The position numbers were made by a program, and so were the translations under genes. From the NCBI RefSeq assembly GCF_014200305.1, contig NZ_JACHBL010000001.1, positions 2,480,001 through 2,544,000 of the forward strand: 64,000 nt of DNA, read 5' to 3'. Of this stretch, positions 34,935 to 42,860 are shown in pieces. The DNA comes from Neomicrococcus lactis. GTDB taxonomy: Bacteria; Actinomycetota; Actinomycetes; Actinomycetales; Micrococcaceae. Each line of letters starts with the position of its first letter. Within the stretch, counting starts at the first letter, position 1. The notes beneath the pieces are model-generated. The model worked only from the letters and a program-made list of their open reading frames with translations. It searched no databases and was not told the origin of the DNA.

Positions 34935-35936
34935 TTAGAGCGCCTTGGCTACTTCGTCGATCATGGACTTGGTGTTGTTCAAGCCGTAGCCCACGTTGTA
35001 CCAATTGGTGGCGTCTAGCTGGATGATCTTGTTGTTCTTTGCTGCGTCCGTGGACTTCACGAGTTCGTTGTCCAAGACGGCATTAGCTGCGCCAGTGGCA
35101 GTGCCCATAGCGGAATCGCGGTCGATCACGAAGAGGTTGGCCGGGTTCTTGTCCTTGATGTATTCGAAGGAGACAGCTTCGCCGTGGGGGCCTTCGGACT
35201 TGATGTCGGCCGCGATGGGGAACTTGAGGATGTCGTGGATGATGCCGAAGCGGCTTCCGGCGCCGTAAGCGGTGAGCTCACCAGCCGAACTCATGACCAC
35301 TAGCGACTTTCCGGCGTCCTTACCCTTCTCGGCAACGTCGGCAATCTTGATGTCGATTTCGTTGAGCTTCGTCTCGACTTCTTGAGTCTTGCCGAAAATC
35401 TGGCCAACAGTCTCAGCGTTCTTCTTGAAGGAGTTGAGAGCGTCCTTCTGATCGACGGAGAGGTCGATTGTCGGCGCAATCTTGCTGAGTTCCTTGTAGG
35501 AGCCCGCGGTGCGACCGCTAATGATGATGAGATCCGGAGCGCCTTCGGAGATGGCCTCGAAGTCCGGTTCCTTCATGCTGCCGATCTTCTCGGCGTTAGC
35601 GAAGTCCTGGAGCGATGCTGGAAGGACGGTTTCTGGTATGCCCGATGCCTTAAGACCCAGCGCCTGCATGGTGTCGAGAACACCCAAGTCAAAGACGTAA
35701 ACGTTCTGAGGGTTGGTAGGAACCTCGGTGCTTCCTTGCGCGTGGTTCACCGTGATTTTTCCGGAATCGGCGGAGGTTGCTGAGGCCGACTGGCTGGAGT
35801 TTGAGCTGTTCGACTCCGTGGAGGTAGCGGCTTGCGGGGCGCCGCACGCGGTGAGTGCTAACAGCGCCGTTGCTGCAAGGGTTGCCATGGAAAGGCGCAT
35901 CGACTTGCGCGTGACGGCCGAGTGAAGAGAAGTCAT
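34935..35936 (-). CDS. Siderophore-binding lipoprotein (FepB/YclQ/CeuE type)
   Basis: 333 residues from the ATG at 35936 with GGAG upstream. The signal peptide ends at LALTACGA with lipid Cys31; the mature protein has the type 3 binding fold (NPQNVYVFDLGVLDTMQALG, EAISEGAPDLIIISGRTAG, NPANLFVIDRDSAMG). These blocks resemble YclQ/CeuE, which bind catecholate or petrobactin-type siderophores. The exact ligand is not readable. An iron-regulator box lies about 95 bases upstream. Confidence 0.88.
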   Translation of the reverse strand: MTSLHSAVTRKSMRLSMATLAATALLALTACGAPQAATSTESNSSNSSQSASATSADSGKITVNHAQGSTEVPTNPQNVYVFDLGVLDTMQALGLKASGIPETVLPASLQDFANAEKIGSMKEPDFEAISEGAPDLIIISGRTAGSYKELSKIAPTIDLSVDQKDALNSFKKNAETVGQIFGKTQEVETKLNEIDIKIADVAEKGKDAGKSLVVMSSAGELTAYGAGSRFGIIHDILKFPIAADIKSEGPHGEAVSFEYIKDKNPANLFVIDRDSAMGTATGAANAVLDNELVKSTDAAKNNKIIQLDATNWYNVGYGLNNTKSMIDEVAKAL

Positions 35937-36027
35937 GAGAGGCTCCGAACGTTGCGAATGTGTCCGTTGCCCCTCAGTCCCATTAGGGAATGAAAATGTG
36001 ATCTATTTGAGCAACAACCACGAGGCT

Positions 36028-36046
36028 ATAGGTAAGGCTAACCTCA
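36028..36046 (-). promoter_or_regulatory. DtxR/IdeR iron box
   Basis: ATAGGTAAGGCTAACCTCA matches 17 of 19 positions of the DtxR/IdeR consensus TWAGGTWAGSCTWACCTWA. It precedes the siderophore uptake operon, so iron-replete repression is expected. Confidence 0.8.
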
Positions 36047-36145
36047 CTGCAAACTCTTGTGACGCACTTCACGTGCGTTACGAAATAAATTTGTTCGCTA
36101 ATTATTTGGCGCTAGGGGTGGCTAACTGCTGGAGAATGGGCGCGC

Positions 36146-36940
36146 TTAGCGCCCGCGGCGTGCAATCTTTTCCACGAGCGAGTCCGGCGCCATGCGTGCC
36201 AAAGTCGCCGCGGCGCGGTACTTGGTTGACGGAATGCTGACCGACACCCCGGCGTGCGAGGCAGTGAGACCTTCGCGGACCACTTGCTCCGCGGTCAACC
36301 AGGACCACTCGGGAATGAACTTGGTGTCCATTTCCATACGCTCATGGAATTCGGTCTTCACGAAGCCAGGGCACAGTGCGAGCACGTGGACGCCGCGATC
36401 TTTGTAGAACACGTTGGCCCAACGCGAGAAGTTCACCATGAGTGCCTTCGCGGCCGAATACGTTCCACGAGGTGTGAACGCGGCAACGGAAGCGACGTTG
36501 ATGATGCGGCCGCCACCCATGTTGGCCATGGCGTTGATGGCGGCGTGCGCGAGACGCAAAGGAACTTCGGTGTGAATCCGCAAGTGTGCGAGTTCGTCTT
36601 CCCACGCGTTGTCCGCAAAATTACCGCGCAAGCCATAGCCGGCGTTGTTGATCAGCATCGAAATGGGGCGAGACGCATCTTGAAGGCGCTGAACGACGCG
36701 CGCTGCGCCGTCGTCCGTTAAGAGATCCGCCGAAAGAATCTCAACCGGAACCGCGTAGCGCGTGTGAAGCTCGTTGGCGACGCGCTCAAGCCGTGCCTCA
36801 TCGCGGGCGACGAGAACCAGCGAGTGTCCGCTCGCGGCAAGTTGCTGCGCGAATTCGGCGCCTAATCCGGACGTGGCGCCGGTGATGAGGGCGGTGTATG
36901 CGGGCGTATCGAGTTCTGACGTGCGGGGGCGTTCGACCAT
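36146..36940 (-). CDS. SDR-family NAD(P)-dependent oxidoreductase (DltE-like)
   Basis: 264 residues. The cofactor motif TGATSGLGAEFA is at residues 20-31, NNAGYG near 97, Ser in NVASVAAF near 145, and the catalytic YSAAK near 160. It is a complete classical SDR with unknown substrate. It begins nine bases after the MBL-fold gene and ends the marR-MBL-SDR operon. Confidence 0.85.
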   Translation of the reverse strand: MVERPRTSELDTPAYTALITGATSGLGAEFAQQLAASGHSLVLVARDEARLERVANELHTRYAVPVEILSADLLTDDGAARVVQRLQDASRPISMLINNAGYGLRGNFADNAWEDELAHLRIHTEVPLRLAHAAINAMANMGGGRIINVASVAAFTPRGTYSAAKALMVNFSRWANVFYKDRGVHVLALCPGFVKTEFHERMEMDTKFIPEWSWLTAEQVVREGLTASHAGVSVSIPSTKYRAAATLARMAPDSLVEKIARRGR

Positions 36941-36949
36941 ACTTCGATG

Positions 36950-37756
36950 TTATCGAGCTTGCTCAGTCAGATAGTGCAACTGGGCGTCGACGGACTTCCG
37001 CGCGGCTCCCTTCAGATTCTCGGGAACGTCGCTGTAGACCAAGTTCGTGACCTTATCCAGCGCAGTGGGGTCCGTCGCGGTGAGGCCGAGCTTGTCGAGG
37101 GCAGAGGTAATTTGGCCGAGACGATCTGCGCGGTGCTCTTGGTAATAGCGCACCACATCGCCGAGCTTTGCGCCCACGGGGCCGTGGCCCGGGAGCAGCT
37201 TTGCGTTTGGATGTGTGGCGAGGCGGTCAAGGGACTTCAAGTACTGCACCAGAGTGCCGTCTGGGTAGTCAAGGATCGTGGTGCCCTGGCCCAAGATGGT
37301 GTCGCCGGTCAGGACGCGCGCGTGGTTGCGATCGCCATCTTCAACAATGAAGCATGCGGAATCCGCTGTGTGGCCAGGGGTGTGGAGAACCTTGACGGTT
37401 GTCCCGGCGGCCTCGATGATCTCGCGGTCTTCTAGTGGTTCGGCGGCGCGGCAGTGTTCCTGAAGGAAAGCGCGGACGGGTGCGCCGGTGCGGATCTGGA
37501 CATCATCGATGGCCTCGGTGTGGTCCGGGTGATGATGCGTGATGAGAATGAGCTCGATGCGGCCGAGCTCGGTGATCTGGTGAAGGTGCTCACGGAGTGA
37601 AGGTCCGGGATCGACGATGATCCAGCTGTCGCCGTCATTGCCGCTGAGCGCGTAGGTGTTTGTTCCCGTCAGGGTCATGGGGCCGGGGTTGTTCGCCCGC
37701 AACAGCTTGATCCTCGTTGCGGTAGTAGAAACCGCGCTGTGACTTGCATCGCTCAT
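36950..37756 (-). CDS. MBL-fold metallo-hydrolase (LACTB2-like)
   Basis: About 268 residues; the ATG at 37756 is preferred over a GTG two codons earlier. The metal-binding THHHPDH motif is near residue 75, with HTPGHTADSA near 128, the bridging Asp in VLTGDTILG and GHGPVG near 195. The C-terminal winged-helix-like extension of LACTB2 relatives is present. Those include ribonucleases and thioester hydrolases; the substrate here is unknown. Confidence 0.85.
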   Translation of the reverse strand: MSDASHSAVSTTATRIKLLRANNPGPMTLTGTNTYALSGNDGDSWIIVDPGPSLREHLHQITELGRIELILITHHHPDHTEAIDDVQIRTGAPVRAFLQEHCRAAEPLEDREIIEAAGTTVKVLHTPGHTADSACFIVEDGDRNHARVLTGDTILGQGTTILDYPDGTLVQYLKSLDRLATHPNAKLLPGHGPVGAKLGDVVRYYQEHRADRLGQITSALDKLGLTATDPTALDKVTNLVYSDVPENLKGAARKSVDAQLHYLTEQAR

Positions 37757-37783
37757 AGGCACACTATAGCGATAGCGGTCTTT

Positions 37784-38251
37784 TCAGCTGGCCGACAACT
37801 TGCGCAGGATGCTCGAGAGTTGCTCTCGCTCATCCGCGGAGAGCACTTGGAAAAACTCTTCCGATTGGTCGCGGCGAACGGAGCTCACCTTGTTGATGAG
37901 CTCGTTTCCCTCGGCGGTGAGTGCAAGCAAGATGGCGCGGCGATCTGTGGGATCGGGGGAGCGGGTGATGAGTCCCTTGGCTTCGAGCTGATCCACAACA
38001 TCCGTCGCCGAACGCGGGGTAATTCGCAAAGAATCGGCGACGTCGCGAAGTCGAGGGCAGCCGTCGTCGTGCCGCGACACCATCGAAAGGGTCCGCCATT
38101 GGTGGGGTGTGAGGTCGAAAGGCGCAAGGCTTTCAGTCCAGCCGCGCCTCAAGTTGCGGAAAACACCGTGCATGAGCTCGCCAAGAACTGGCTCCTCGTG
38201 GAGATGAAGAGTGTTCCTCGTTGATGAGTTTGGGTAAATGAGATCTTGCAC
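37784..38251 (-). CDS. MarR-family regulator, apparently leaderless
   Basis: 155 residues. The winged helix spans residues 45-115 (DLTPHQWRTLSMVSRHDDG, then LRITPRSATDVVDQLEAKGL, then DRRAILLALT). The GTG start at 38251 has no ribosome site. Instead TACACT ends six bases upstream with TTGTGG 16 bases before it, so transcription could begin at or near the GTG. It diverges from the ABC exporter at 38361, a common layout for a repressor of an efflux gene. Confidence 0.85.
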   Translation of the reverse strand: MQDLIYPNSSTRNTLHLHEEPVLGELMHGVFRNLRRGWTESLAPFDLTPHQWRTLSMVSRHDDGCPRLRDVADSLRITPRSATDVVDQLEAKGLITRSPDPTDRRAILLALTAEGNELINKVSSVRRDQSEEFFQVLSADEREQLSSILRKLSAS

Positions 38252-38272
38252 AGCTCTAGTGTACCAATTTGC

Positions 38273-38297
38273 GCGATAACCACAATGTGCGGTAACC
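38273..38297. promoter_or_regulatory. Direct repeats in the marR/exporter gap
   Basis: GCGATAACC (38273-38281) and GCGGTAACC (38289-38297) repeat with a 16-base period between divergent start codons. They are possible MarR sites. Confidence 0.4.
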
Positions 38298-38360
38298 TCA
38301 CTATGTCGTTTACGCAGGAATCTGTATCTTCGCGTGACAGATTTGAATAGGGGGTCCCTT

Positions 38361-40223
38361 ATGGATCACAATCTCCAGACTTCGCCCGCCGGAAACGGCG
38401 CGGGCAGCGGTAATAGCGGTGGCGGGCGTGGAGCCGGCCGCATCAAGCCAGCCGACAAAAACCAAATTTCTCGTTACCCCGTCTCTTTTTCACGGGTCGC
38501 GTCCTTGTTCTCACCGCATAAGGTGAGCATCGCCGTCGTCATTCTTCTGATCACCATGTCCTCAGCAATTTCGCTCGCGCAACCGTTCCTGGTTCGCGGC
38601 GTGATTGACGATGCTTTGCCGCATCAAAATGTGCAGCTGCTCGTGTGGCTCACACTGGCGATGGTGGGAATTGCGGCGCTGACAAGCGTGCTTGGCGTTT
38701 TTCAGACGTGGCGCGCCACCGTGATGGGCCAGCGCGTGATGCATGCGCTGCGCGTCAAACTCTTCACTCACATGCAGAAACAGTCGCTGGGATTCTTCAC
38801 CCGAACGCGTGGTGGCGAGGTGCAAAGCCGACTCATCAACGATATTTCCGGCATGCAATCCGTAGTGACCACGACGGCCACCGGTATTGCATCCAACGTG
38901 ACGACGGTCGTGGGAACGGCGATCGCGATGATCGCTCTTTCGCCGCAACTCAGCCTGCTTTCGCTCATCGTGTTGCCGCCGTCTATCTACCTTTCGCGCA
39001 AGGTCGCGCTGTTGCGCCGTGACATCACGGAGGAGCAGCAGATTGAAGTTGCTGCGCTTCATGCTCAGGTCGAGGAGAGCTTGTCCGTTTCTGGCGCTCG
39101 CCTTTCTAAGACTTTGGGCACTGCGCCGCGCGACGCTGCGAACTTCGCGCAACGTTCCGAGAGCCTCGTGGGCCTGGAAGTGCGCTCGCAGTTGGCCGGC
39201 CGCTGGCGCATGGCCACGATGAGCATTGTGTTTGCCGCTATTCCGGCCGCGATCTACTTGGTGGCAGGCTTGCCCGTCACTCGTGATGGCATGACGATCG
39301 GTACCTTGGTGGCATTCACTGGCCTGCAGGCCGCGATCTTCCGGCCCATCATGGGGCTCTTGAATGTGGGTGTGCAGTGGGTGAGCGCCATGGCGTTCTT
39401 CTCCCGCATCTTTGAATACCTTGATCTGACCCCGGACATTCCTGAGCCCGCGAAGCCCGTTTATGCTGACCCGGAGACGGCTCGCGGCGAGGTTCGTTTT
39501 GAGAACGTATCCTTCGCATACCCGCGCTCGAAGAAGGGTGAGGCTTCCGGGAAGGGTCAGGCTTCCGGCGATTCTGCCGAGGCTTACACGCTTCAGGGCG
39601 TGAATCTGGTGTTGACGCCAGGAACTACGACGGCGGTCATCGGTGCAACCGGTTCTGGTAAATCCACCCTGGGTTCGCTGGTGCCGCGACTGAATGAAGT
39701 CACTCAGGGACGCTTGCTGATCGACGGTGTGGATGTCCGCGATATTTCCGGACAGAATCTCTCGAGCCTGGTGGGTGTTGTTTCGCAGGAAACGTACCTC
39801 TTGCACACGAGCATTCGGGCGAACCTGTTGCTCGCCAAACCGGATGCCAGTGAAGTTGAGTTGTGGGAAGCTCTCACCGCGGCACGCGTGGCCGACACGG
39901 TTCGCGGTTTGCCTGACGGTTTGGACACTGTGGTGGGCGCTCGCGGACACCGATTCTCCGGTGGAGAGCAGCAGCGTTTGGCCATTGCGCGCACCATCTT
40001 GCGCAACCCTCGCATCCTGATTCTTGATGAAGCAACGTCTGCGCTGGACAACTCGACCGAGGCCGAAGTGCAGGCTGCGATTGATCACTTGGCGGTTGGC
40101 CGAACCACGCTCACGATTGCTCACCGACTATCGACGATCCAGAACGCGGACGTGGTGGTGCGCCTCGACGGCGGTCGGATTGTGGAGCAGGGCAGCCCGG
40201 CTCAGGTGCTCGCTGCGGCCTAA
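38361..40223 (+). CDS. ABC exporter, fused membrane and ATPase domains
   Basis: About 620 residues from the ATG at 38361, preceded by AGGGGG; an in-frame GTG at 38334 lacks a site. A Gly/Ser-rich N-terminus is followed by six membrane helices (residues 55-330). The ATPase has Walker A GATGSGKST near 430, signature FSGGEQQRLAIARTI near 535 and Walker B ILILDEATSALDN near 555. It is a homodimeric or half-transporter lipid/drug exporter. The linker before the ATPase carries a Gly/Ser/Lys-rich insert. Confidence 0.9.
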   Translation: MDHNLQTSPAGNGAGSGNSGGGRGAGRIKPADKNQISRYPVSFSRVASLFSPHKVSIAVVILLITMSSAISLAQPFLVRGVIDDALPHQNVQLLVWLTLAMVGIAALTSVLGVFQTWRATVMGQRVMHALRVKLFTHMQKQSLGFFTRTRGGEVQSRLINDISGMQSVVTTTATGIASNVTTVVGTAIAMIALSPQLSLLSLIVLPPSIYLSRKVALLRRDITEEQQIEVAALHAQVEESLSVSGARLSKTLGTAPRDAANFAQRSESLVGLEVRSQLAGRWRMATMSIVFAAIPAAIYLVAGLPVTRDGMTIGTLVAFTGLQAAIFRPIMGLLNVGVQWVSAMAFFSRIFEYLDLTPDIPEPAKPVYADPETARGEVRFENVSFAYPRSKKGEASGKGQASGDSAEAYTLQGVNLVLTPGTTTAVIGATGSGKSTLGSLVPRLNEVTQGRLLIDGVDVRDISGQNLSSLVGVVSQETYLLHTSIRANLLLAKPDASEVELWEALTAARVADTVRGLPDGLDTVVGARGHRFSGGEQQRLAIARTILRNPRILILDEATSALDNSTEAEVQAAIDHLAVGRTTLTIAHRLSTIQNADVVVRLDGGRIVEQGSPAQVLAAA

Positions 40224-40254
40224 GTGTGGCGTTGGCAACAGCTCGGAATAACTT

Positions 40255-40268
40255 CTGAATGTATTCAG
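40255..40268. promoter_or_regulatory. Inverted repeat upstream of the FMN reductase gene
   Basis: CTGAAT and ATTCAG flank GT, and the flanking AACT/AGTT bases extend the symmetry loosely. It is a likely operator for an unidentified regulator. Confidence 0.45.
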
Positions 40269-40330
40269 TTGCATATACCAACAGCGCAATTTGCGACAGT
40301 GATCAGCAGAGAGTCAATAGGAGACTTACC

Positions 40331-40924
40331 GTGAACAAGATTGCCATCGTCACCGGATCCACCCGACCAGGCCGCAACAACCTCGGTGTTGCTCAGTGGG
40401 TTCTTGAACAAGCTCAGCAGCGGGGGGATGCTCAGTATGAGCTCGTCGACATTGCGTCCTTCAACCTCCCAGTTCTCGACGAGGCCTACCCGGCCGCGTA
40501 CCAGAACTACCAGAACGACCACACGAAGGCTTGGGCTGCAAAGCTCGCCGAGTTCGATGGCTATGTCTTTGTGACGCCTGAGTACAATCACTCGGTGTCG
40601 CCAGCTCTGGCCAACGCTTTGTCCTTCGTCAACGCTGAGCTCAACAACAAGGCCGCTGGCCTCGTGGGCTACGGATCGGCCATGGGCGCTCGCGCTATCG
40701 AGCACCTCCGCGCCATTCTCTCCGAGCTCCAGGTTGCTCACGTTCAGAAGACCGGCCTGTTCAGCCTCTTCACCGACTTCAAGGATTTCTCATCCTTCGA
40801 GCCAACCGAAGCAGGCGCAGCATCCATTGCGCCGATGCTGGATCAGCTCGCCGTGTGGACTGCGGCTATGAAGTCCGTTCGCGTTGAAGCCGAAGTTTCT
40901 GACGAAGATTCCATCAACGCCTAA
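40331..40924 (+). CDS. NAD(P)H-dependent FMN reductase
   Basis: 197 residues from a GTG with AGGAG upstream. The flavodoxin-like fold shows the FMN phosphate loop GSTRPGRNNLG at residues 8-18, PEYNHSVSPALANAL near 85 and GYGSAMGARAIEHLR near 112. It reduces FMN or quinone-like substrates with NAD(P)H. The family (Pfam FMN_red) includes azoreductases and chromate reductases, so the physiological substrate is open. Confidence 0.88.
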   Translation: MNKIAIVTGSTRPGRNNLGVAQWVLEQAQQRGDAQYELVDIASFNLPVLDEAYPAAYQNYQNDHTKAWAAKLAEFDGYVFVTPEYNHSVSPALANALSFVNAELNNKAAGLVGYGSAMGARAIEHLRAILSELQVAHVQKTGLFSLFTDFKDFSSFEPTEAGAASIAPMLDQLAVWTAAMKSVRVEAEVSDEDSINA

Positions 40925-40997
40925 CGTTGAGCGGCACATAAAACTTGCTCTTGAGCCATCGTTCTGAAGCATATTGACGGTTGCTCGAGGCAAGATC

Positions 40998-41034
40998 AAG
41001 GGCGTGGTTCGTTTCCCCCCGAACCACGCCCTTA
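40998..41034 (+). terminator. Terminator after the FMN reductase gene
   Basis: AAGGGCGTGGTTC and GAACCACGCCCTT pair perfectly around a 10-base loop; ACTTCT follows. Confidence 0.75.
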
Positions 41035-41122
41035 CTTCTACCTACGGTTTTGTCGCCTGAACCTGTCTTGAGTTCACGTGCACGTCAACTTCATTGAGCG
41101 GCCAAAGCCTCCGTTGATTGAT

Positions 41123-41430
41123 TTAGTGATCCGCGTGCGAAGACTCCGGTGTGCCGGTGACAACCGCCATCTCCACAGCTGCCTTGTCCAGCTTCACGGT
41201 CCGCTCAACCTTCATGGCCTTGAGATCAATAATCTTGAGCTCCTTCTTGGTCGCGTCCGTGACATACGCCTTGGATCCGTCCGGGCTGGACACCGATGGC
41301 GCGGCGCCATTCGACATAGTTCCCGGTGCCTTGGATGCGGGGCCGCAGGCAGAGAGCGCGAGCGTGGAGGCCAAAGCGATGCTGGCCATGGACAAGAGAG
41401 AGTATCGATTTTTAACACTTTTACATTCAT
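41123..41430 (-). pseudogene. Frameshifted, internally deleted lipoprotein remnant (YVTN propeller, AztD-like)
   Basis: From the ATG at 41430 the frame reads MNVKVLK and then fails. One extra A in the AAAAA run would join it to NRYSLLSMASIALASTLALS and AC, a perfect lipoprotein signal peptide. The remaining mature part is only about 55 residues and contains one propeller-like blade (DGSKAYVTDATKKELKIIDL). Full-length relatives have about 400 residues, so most of the propeller is missing. The upstream ATGAAAATCGTTTGCA resembles a Zur-type zinc box. A homopolymer sequencing error could explain the shift but not the short length. Confidence 0.55.
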
Positions 41431-41513
41431 TGCCATGAAAATCGTTTGCAACAACAGATATGCGGAGAGTCCTCCGGTGTTCGCTGCGACCCCACGATGA
41501 GTAGGCTGATTCC

Positions 41514-42620
41514 ATGACTTCTTCAGAGTTCTCCACCAAAGGCAGCTACGTCACCGGCGGCGAGTTCAACCGCGACACCAACTACATCGAGGACCGGATT
41601 GTTGCCGATCCTGACGCAATCCGCGCCTTGCCCACGGCGCAATCGTCAACCATCGGGCAGCTCGGCGCTGGCCTGACCGAAGGCGCCGAAGCGTGGCCTG
41701 TTGAGCCCGGGCGCTATCGCCTCGTGGCCGCCCGCGCTTGTCCATGGGCTAACCGCACGCTCATTGTGCGCCGGCTTTTGGGCCTCGAAGACGTCATCTC
41801 TGTCGGTCTTCCCGGCCCCACTCACGACGTCCGTTCATGGACCTTCGACCTCGACGAAAACGGCAAGGATCCCGTCCTCGGAACCGAGCGCCTCCAGGAA
41901 AACTACTTCAAGCGCTACCCGGATTACCCCCGGGGTATCACGGTTCCGGCCATGGTAGATATCCCGAGCGGCGGCGTCGTAACCAATAATTACCCCCAAA
42001 TCACGCTGGACTTCTCCACGGAATGGAAGGAATTCCACCGCGAAGGCGCACCGGATCTGCTGCCCGCTCACTTGATGGATGAGATGTGGCCCGTGATCAA
42101 GCGGGTTTTCACGGAGGTCAATAATGGCGTGTACCGCGCCGGTTTCGCGGGCACGCAATCCGCGTACGACGACGCCTACTCACGTCTGTGGGTCGCCATG
42201 GATTGGTTGGAGGATCGGCTTCGGCGCCAACGTTTCCTGATGGGCGAGACCATCACGGAAGCTGACGTGCGCCTGTTCACCACGCTGGTGCGTTTTGATC
42301 CCGTGTATCACGGCCACTTCAAGTGCAACCGCAACAAGCTCGCGGACATGCCGAACCTCTGGGGTTATGCGCGCGAGCTGTTCCAGACGCCGGGCTTCGG
42401 AGACACCGTGGACTTCGACCAGATCAAGAAGCACTATTACGTGGTTCACGAAGACATTAATCCCACGCAGATTGTGCCCGTGGGGCCGGACCTCAGCAAC
42501 TGGTTGGAGCCGCACGGCCGCGAGAAGTTTGGGGGCTCACCGTTTGGCGACGGGACCGCGCCTGAGCCTCCTCGCGAGGACGAACTCGTGGTTCCGGAGC
42601 ACAATCCGCTGTACAGCTAG
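41514..42620 (+). CDS. Xi-class glutathione/mycothiol S-transferase, hydroquinone reductase
   Basis: 368 residues. The redox Cys is in the family motif ARACPWANR near residue 74, with NNYPQITLDFSTEW near 165 and the C-terminal all-helical domain containing FLMGETITEADVRLFTTL near 240. Xi-class enzymes (EcM, PcpF, YqjG) reduce S-thiolated hydroquinones. Actinobacteria make mycothiol rather than glutathione, so the thiol is probably mycothiol. A role in aromatic catabolism detoxification is possible but the gene is far from the phenylpropanoid cluster. Confidence 0.88.
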   Translation: MTSSEFSTKGSYVTGGEFNRDTNYIEDRIVADPDAIRALPTAQSSTIGQLGAGLTEGAEAWPVEPGRYRLVAARACPWANRTLIVRRLLGLEDVISVGLPGPTHDVRSWTFDLDENGKDPVLGTERLQENYFKRYPDYPRGITVPAMVDIPSGGVVTNNYPQITLDFSTEWKEFHREGAPDLLPAHLMDEMWPVIKRVFTEVNNGVYRAGFAGTQSAYDDAYSRLWVAMDWLEDRLRRQRFLMGETITEADVRLFTTLVRFDPVYHGHFKCNRNKLADMPNLWGYARELFQTPGFGDTVDFDQIKKHYYVVHEDINPTQIVPVGPDLSNWLEPHGREKFGGSPFGDGTAPEPPREDELVVPEHNPLYS

Positions 42621-42669
42621 CTGTCTATTGACTCCGTGGGGTGTTTTAGGGGTCTTCCCGGAAAACGAA

Positions 42670-42718
42670 TTGCCAAGTTAACGCCGTCTTGGGGCTCAGA
42701 ACAACGTTAACTTGGCAA
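42670..42718. repeat. 14+14 inverted repeat
   Basis: TTGCCAAGTTAACG (42670-42683) and CGTTAACTTGGCAA (42705-42718) are perfect inverted copies with a 21-base loop and no following T-run. They lie downstream of the hydroquinone reductase gene. Confidence 0.7.
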
Positions 42719-42725
42719 CTCGATT

Positions 42726-42790
42726 CGAGATTCAGCCGTGGCGAGCATGTGCTCGAGATTCAGCCGTGGCGAGCACGCACTCGATATTCT
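42726..42790. repeat. Tandem 28-base repeat, two copies and a fragment
   Basis: Two copies start CGAGATTCAGCCGTGGCGAG at 42726 and 42754; the third starts CGATATTC at 42782 and fades. They fill the 240-base gap before rnhA together with the inverted repeat at 42670. Confidence 0.75.
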
Positions 42791-42860
42791 CGCCGACAGC
42801 TGGACACATCTCTTGGGACAAGAAAGCGCCTCAAACTAACTGTCCTAACTCCATGACAGT

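Noticed and set aside
32060-35936. Vitamin B12 (Btu) uptake for the FecCD-type operon
   Set aside because: The DtxR/IdeR box and the YclQ/CeuE-like lipoprotein favour a siderophore; no cobalamin riboswitch is visible upstream.
42726-42790. CRISPR array
   Set aside because: The 28-base units are directly adjacent with no spacers, and there are no cas genes in the window.
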